Shown piece by piece: positions 6,106-8,082 of a DNA stretch of 8,082 nt. This DNA comes from an uncultured Lachnospiraceae bacterium. GTDB lineage: Bacteria; Bacillota; Clostridia; Lachnospirales; Lachnospiraceae. The notes beneath the pieces were generated by a model, which was given only the letters and a program-made list of their open reading frames with translations, did no database searches and was not told the origin of the DNA. Each line of letters opens with the position of its first letter. Position 1 is the stretch's first letter. The translations under genes and the position numbers were made by a program. The DNA lies in the NCBI GenBank assembly GCA_902489925.1, contig CABUBX010000099.1, positions 1 to 8,082 on the forward strand, read 5' to 3'.

Positions 6106-7533
6106 ATGTCAAACAGAAGAATTATGATTGTCGGGACAAACAGCGGCTGCGGAAAGACAACAGTGACCTGCGCTCTGCTGTCTGCCTTAAAGACGATGGG
6201 TGTTTCGGCAGCGCCGTTTAAGTGCGGACCGGACTATATTGACCCGATGTTTCACAAATATATTACAGGAAAACCTTCGGTTAATCTTGATGCTTTTTTT
6301 CTCGATGAGAAAGCTCTGAAAATGACACTTGGCAGGCGGCTTAAAGACTGTGAAATCGGAATCCTCGAAGGTGTTATGGGGATGTATGACGGTATCGGGA
6401 CCGAATTTTTAGGCAGCGCTTTTGACATCGCGGTTAAGACAGACACACCGATGATTCTGACGGTGAATGCCAAAGGCATGTCGCTGTCGGTGGCGGCATT
6501 AATTTATGGCTATAAAAAGTTTGCACAGGAGATGTGCAAAAGTGAAAAAGGCAGCAGCTTAATTCGCGGTGTGATTTTGAATCAGGTCGGAACGGGGATG
6601 GCGGCTTATCTTAAAGATGCAATTGAGCAGAAAACGGGTGTAAAAGTGATAGGATGCTTTGAGCAGCAGGCGGAGGCTGTCTTTGAAAGCCGGCATCTTG
6701 GTCTTGTGACCGCGGGCGAAATTACAAATCTTGATAAAAAGCTTAAAGCGTTGGGCGAAGCGGCAAAAAGGACGATTGATTTTAAGGCGTTATTTGAAAT
6801 TGCAGAAACAGCGGCGCCGCTTAAGACGGAGGCGGTTTCTAAAAATTACCTAAACAATCTGATAAAAGATGACAGTTGCCCGGCGGGCGGTGAGCCGATG
6901 GACAGCTTAAAGCTTGCCGTGGCGCAGGATGCGGCTTTTTGCTTTTACTATGAGGATAATTTGCAGCTTTTTAAAGATTTAGGTATAGAAATTGTACCAT
7001 TTTCACCGCTGGATAATGAACCTGTGCCTAAGGGCGTATCGGGAATCTACCTTGGCGGCGGATATCCTGAAATTTATGCAGAGCGCCTTGCAAAAAATGA
7101 AGTGACGAAGGCTTCGGTTAAGGCGGCTTTTAAATCCGAGATGCCTATGATTGCAGAATGTGGCGGCTTTATGTATTTACATGAGCAGCTTGCGCTGACG
7201 GACGGCACATGTTACCCGATGGTCGGTGCAATTTCCGGCACGGCGGGGATGACAAAAAAACTCGGGCCGTTTGGCTACATTTATATAAAGCTTAAGGAGG
7301 ACGGGCTGCTTGGCGAAAAGGGCGATGTGCTTAAAGGGCATGAATTTCATTATTCGGCCTCAGATAATGGCGGCGACGATTTTGAAATTTCAAAACCAAA
7401 TGGCCGTCAATGGGCGGAGGGGCACAGTAAAAACTGGCTATATGCCGGATACCCGCACCTTTATCTGCCCGGTTTTGTAAAAAGTGCTTTATTTTTCAAG
7501 AGAGCTATGATATCATACAATAAGAGAGATTGA
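6106..7533 (+). CDS. cbiA: Cobyrinate a,c-diamide synthase, glutamine-hydrolysing
   Basis: CbiA amidates the a and c side chains of cob(II)yrinate, using ATP and ammonia from glutamine. The protein has 475 residues, close to the family norm. The N-terminal dethiobiotin-synthetase-like domain carries the ATP loop VGTNSGCGKTT (9-19), FKCGPDYIDPMFH (38-50) and EGVMGMYDG (88-96). The C-terminal class I (triad) glutamine amidotransferase domain, from about residue 267, carries YLGGGYPE (315-322), the catalytic cysteine Cys352 in AECGGFMYL, GHEFHYS (411-417) and the histidine of YPHLYLP (His451). The segment MGMYDG together with this domain order separates it from cobyric acid synthase CbiP/CobQ. 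GGAGG at 6096-6100, 5 bases before the ATG, supports the start. The TGA at 7531-7533 is 4 bases before the cbiB ATG. No damage is seen. Confidence 0.96.
   Translation: MSNRRIMIVGTNSGCGKTTVTCALLSALKTMGVSAAPFKCGPDYIDPMFHKYITGKPSVNLDAFFLDEKALKMTLGRRLKDCEIGILEGVMGMYDGIGTEFLGSAFDIAVKTDTPMILTVNAKGMSLSVAALIYGYKKFAQEMCKSEKGSSLIRGVILNQVGTGMAAYLKDAIEQKTGVKVIGCFEQQAEAVFESRHLGLVTAGEITNLDKKLKALGEAAKRTIDFKALFEIAETAAPLKTEAVSKNYLNNLIKDDSCPAGGEPMDSLKLAVAQDAAFCFYYEDNLQLFKDLGIEIVPFSPLDNEPVPKGVSGIYLGGGYPEIYAERLAKNEVTKASVKAAFKSEMPMIAECGGFMYLHEQLALTDGTCYPMVGAISGTAGMTKKLGPFGYIYIKLKEDGLLGEKGDVLKGHEFHYSASDNGGDDFEISKPNGRQWAEGHSKNWLYAGYPHLYLPGFVKSALFFKRAMISYNKRD
7506..7517. repeat. 12-base perfect palindrome near the cbiA-cbiB junction
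   Basis: TATGATATCATA is a perfect palindrome in the last codons of cbiA, 20 bases before the cbiB ATG. It is AT-rich and contains -10-like hexamers (TATGAT, and TACAAT at 7516-7521), but no good -35 element stands at the right distance. It could be a small operator or chance; I see no matching copy elsewhere in the window. Confidence 0.3.
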
Positions 7534-7537
7534 AAAA

Positions 7538-8082
7538 ATGCTACTATATAAATTAACGATAGGATTTATACTTGATTTGATTTTCGGAGACCCTTCGTGG
7601 CTTTATCATCCGATTCGGCTGATTGGAAAGCTTATAAATTCTGCTGAGCGTCTGCTCAGAAGACTTTTTCCGTCAACAAAGCGCGTAATGCTTGCAGCAG
7701 GCGGATGGCTGACAATCATTGTTGTGTCAGTATCATTTTTTGTGCCGTTTTTTATTTTAAAAGGGTTGTCCGAGATTCATCCGTGGCTTGCGGTAGTTGT
7801 TGAGATTTTTTGGATTTATCAGATTTTTGCCACAAAGTGTCTGAAGGATGAATCCAAAAAGGTATATGATGCCTTAAAGAAAAGAGACATCGGACTTTCA
7901 AGAAAGATGATTTCATATCTTGTGGGCCGCGATACGTCCGCCCTTTCGGCAGATGAGATTATAAAGGCGGCCGTTTAGACGGTTGCCGAAAATACAACTG
8001 ACGGCATTATTGCACCGATGCTTTTTATTGCCATCGGCGGCGCGCCGGCAGGCTTTGCCTATAAGGCCATCAACACGCTGGA
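7538..8082 (+). pseudogene. cbiB: Adenosylcobinamide-phosphate synthase CbiB, interrupted by an in-frame amber codon; 3' end outside window
   Basis: CbiB (CobD in the aerobic nomenclature) is an integral membrane protein that attaches (R)-1-amino-2-propanol or its phosphate to adenosylcobyric acid, forming the nucleotide-loop arm. The start is typical: a hydrophobic segment followed by LIFGDPSWLYHPIRLIGKLI (14-33). Further hydrophobic stretches lie at about 51-74 and 82-98, and LVGRDTSALS at 128-137 is a family motif. Codon 147 is TAG. The same frame then continues TVAENTTDGIIAPM and GGAPAGFAYKAINTL to the window edge; the family normally reads (V)ETVAENT-DG(V/I)IAP here. The TAG thus replaces a conserved Glu (GAG or GAA in the intact gene) by one base change, with no frameshift. 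If read as stop, the product is 146 residues of roughly 310 expected and would be inactive. A sequencing error or codon reassignment are alternatives. Confidence 0.88.
7976..7978 (+). other. Premature TAG codon at a conserved glutamate of cbiB
   Basis: The TAG directly precedes ACG GTT GCC GAA AAT (Thr-Val-Ala-Glu-Asn), the continuation of the conserved ETVAEN motif, in the same frame. One G-to-T substitution from GAG would create it. No other gene that ends in this window uses TAG; five end in TAA and two in TGA. Confidence 0.85.

Noticed and set aside
7475..7521. Internal promoter in front of cbiB (-10-like TATGAT or TACAAT)
   Set aside because: No convincing -35 hexamer 16-18 bases upstream of either hexamer; AT-rich end-of-gene sequence is enough explanation.

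Overview
The window is a compact, co-directional (+ strand) gene block for tetrapyrrole and cobalamin (vitamin B12) biosynthesis. All genes overlap or lie within about 15 bases of each other, so it reads as one operon that begins before and continues beyond the window. The moderate G+C content, strong Shine-Dalgarno sites, joined CobA-HemD domains, oxygen-independent style Cbi enzymes and an AAA ATPase of a type familiar from Clostridia suggest an anaerobic Firmicute, probably class Clostridia (perhaps Lachnospirales). The genus cannot be named from this sequence alone.

Layout: 2-196 is the 3' end of an upstream gene, probably precorrin-2 dehydrogenase/sirohydrochlorin chelatase. 198-2651 encodes a three-domain protein: hydroxymethylbilane synthase (HemC), uroporphyrinogen-III C-methyltransferase (CobA) and uroporphyrinogen-III synthase (HemD). 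2664-3644 is hemB and 3648-4931 is hemL. 4922-5263 is a miniature AAA ATPase that appears to have lost its middle by an in-frame deletion. 5278-6090 is precorrin-6A reductase (cobK/cbiJ). 6106-7533 is cobyrinate a,c-diamide synthase (cbiA). 7538 to the window end is cbiB, interrupted by an in-frame TAG at 7976-7978 where the family has a conserved glutamate; the cbiB reading frame resumes directly after it.

Together, HemL makes 5-aminolevulinate, HemB makes porphobilinogen, and the fused protein takes porphobilinogen through hydroxymethylbilane and uroporphyrinogen III to precorrin-2. The upstream partial gene would oxidise precorrin-2 to sirohydrochlorin. CobK, CbiA and CbiB act at middle and late corrin steps. 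No heme-branch gene (hemE, hemH, hemN/hemG) is seen, which fits siroheme and B12 rather than heme as the products of this locus, although such genes could lie elsewhere.

I see no mobile element, CRISPR array, RNA gene, riboswitch or convincing terminator, and no undescribed system. The most notable points are the trifunctional fusion, with a Shine-Dalgarno-like sequence at its HemC/CobA seam, the internally deleted ATPase, and the amber codon in cbiB.
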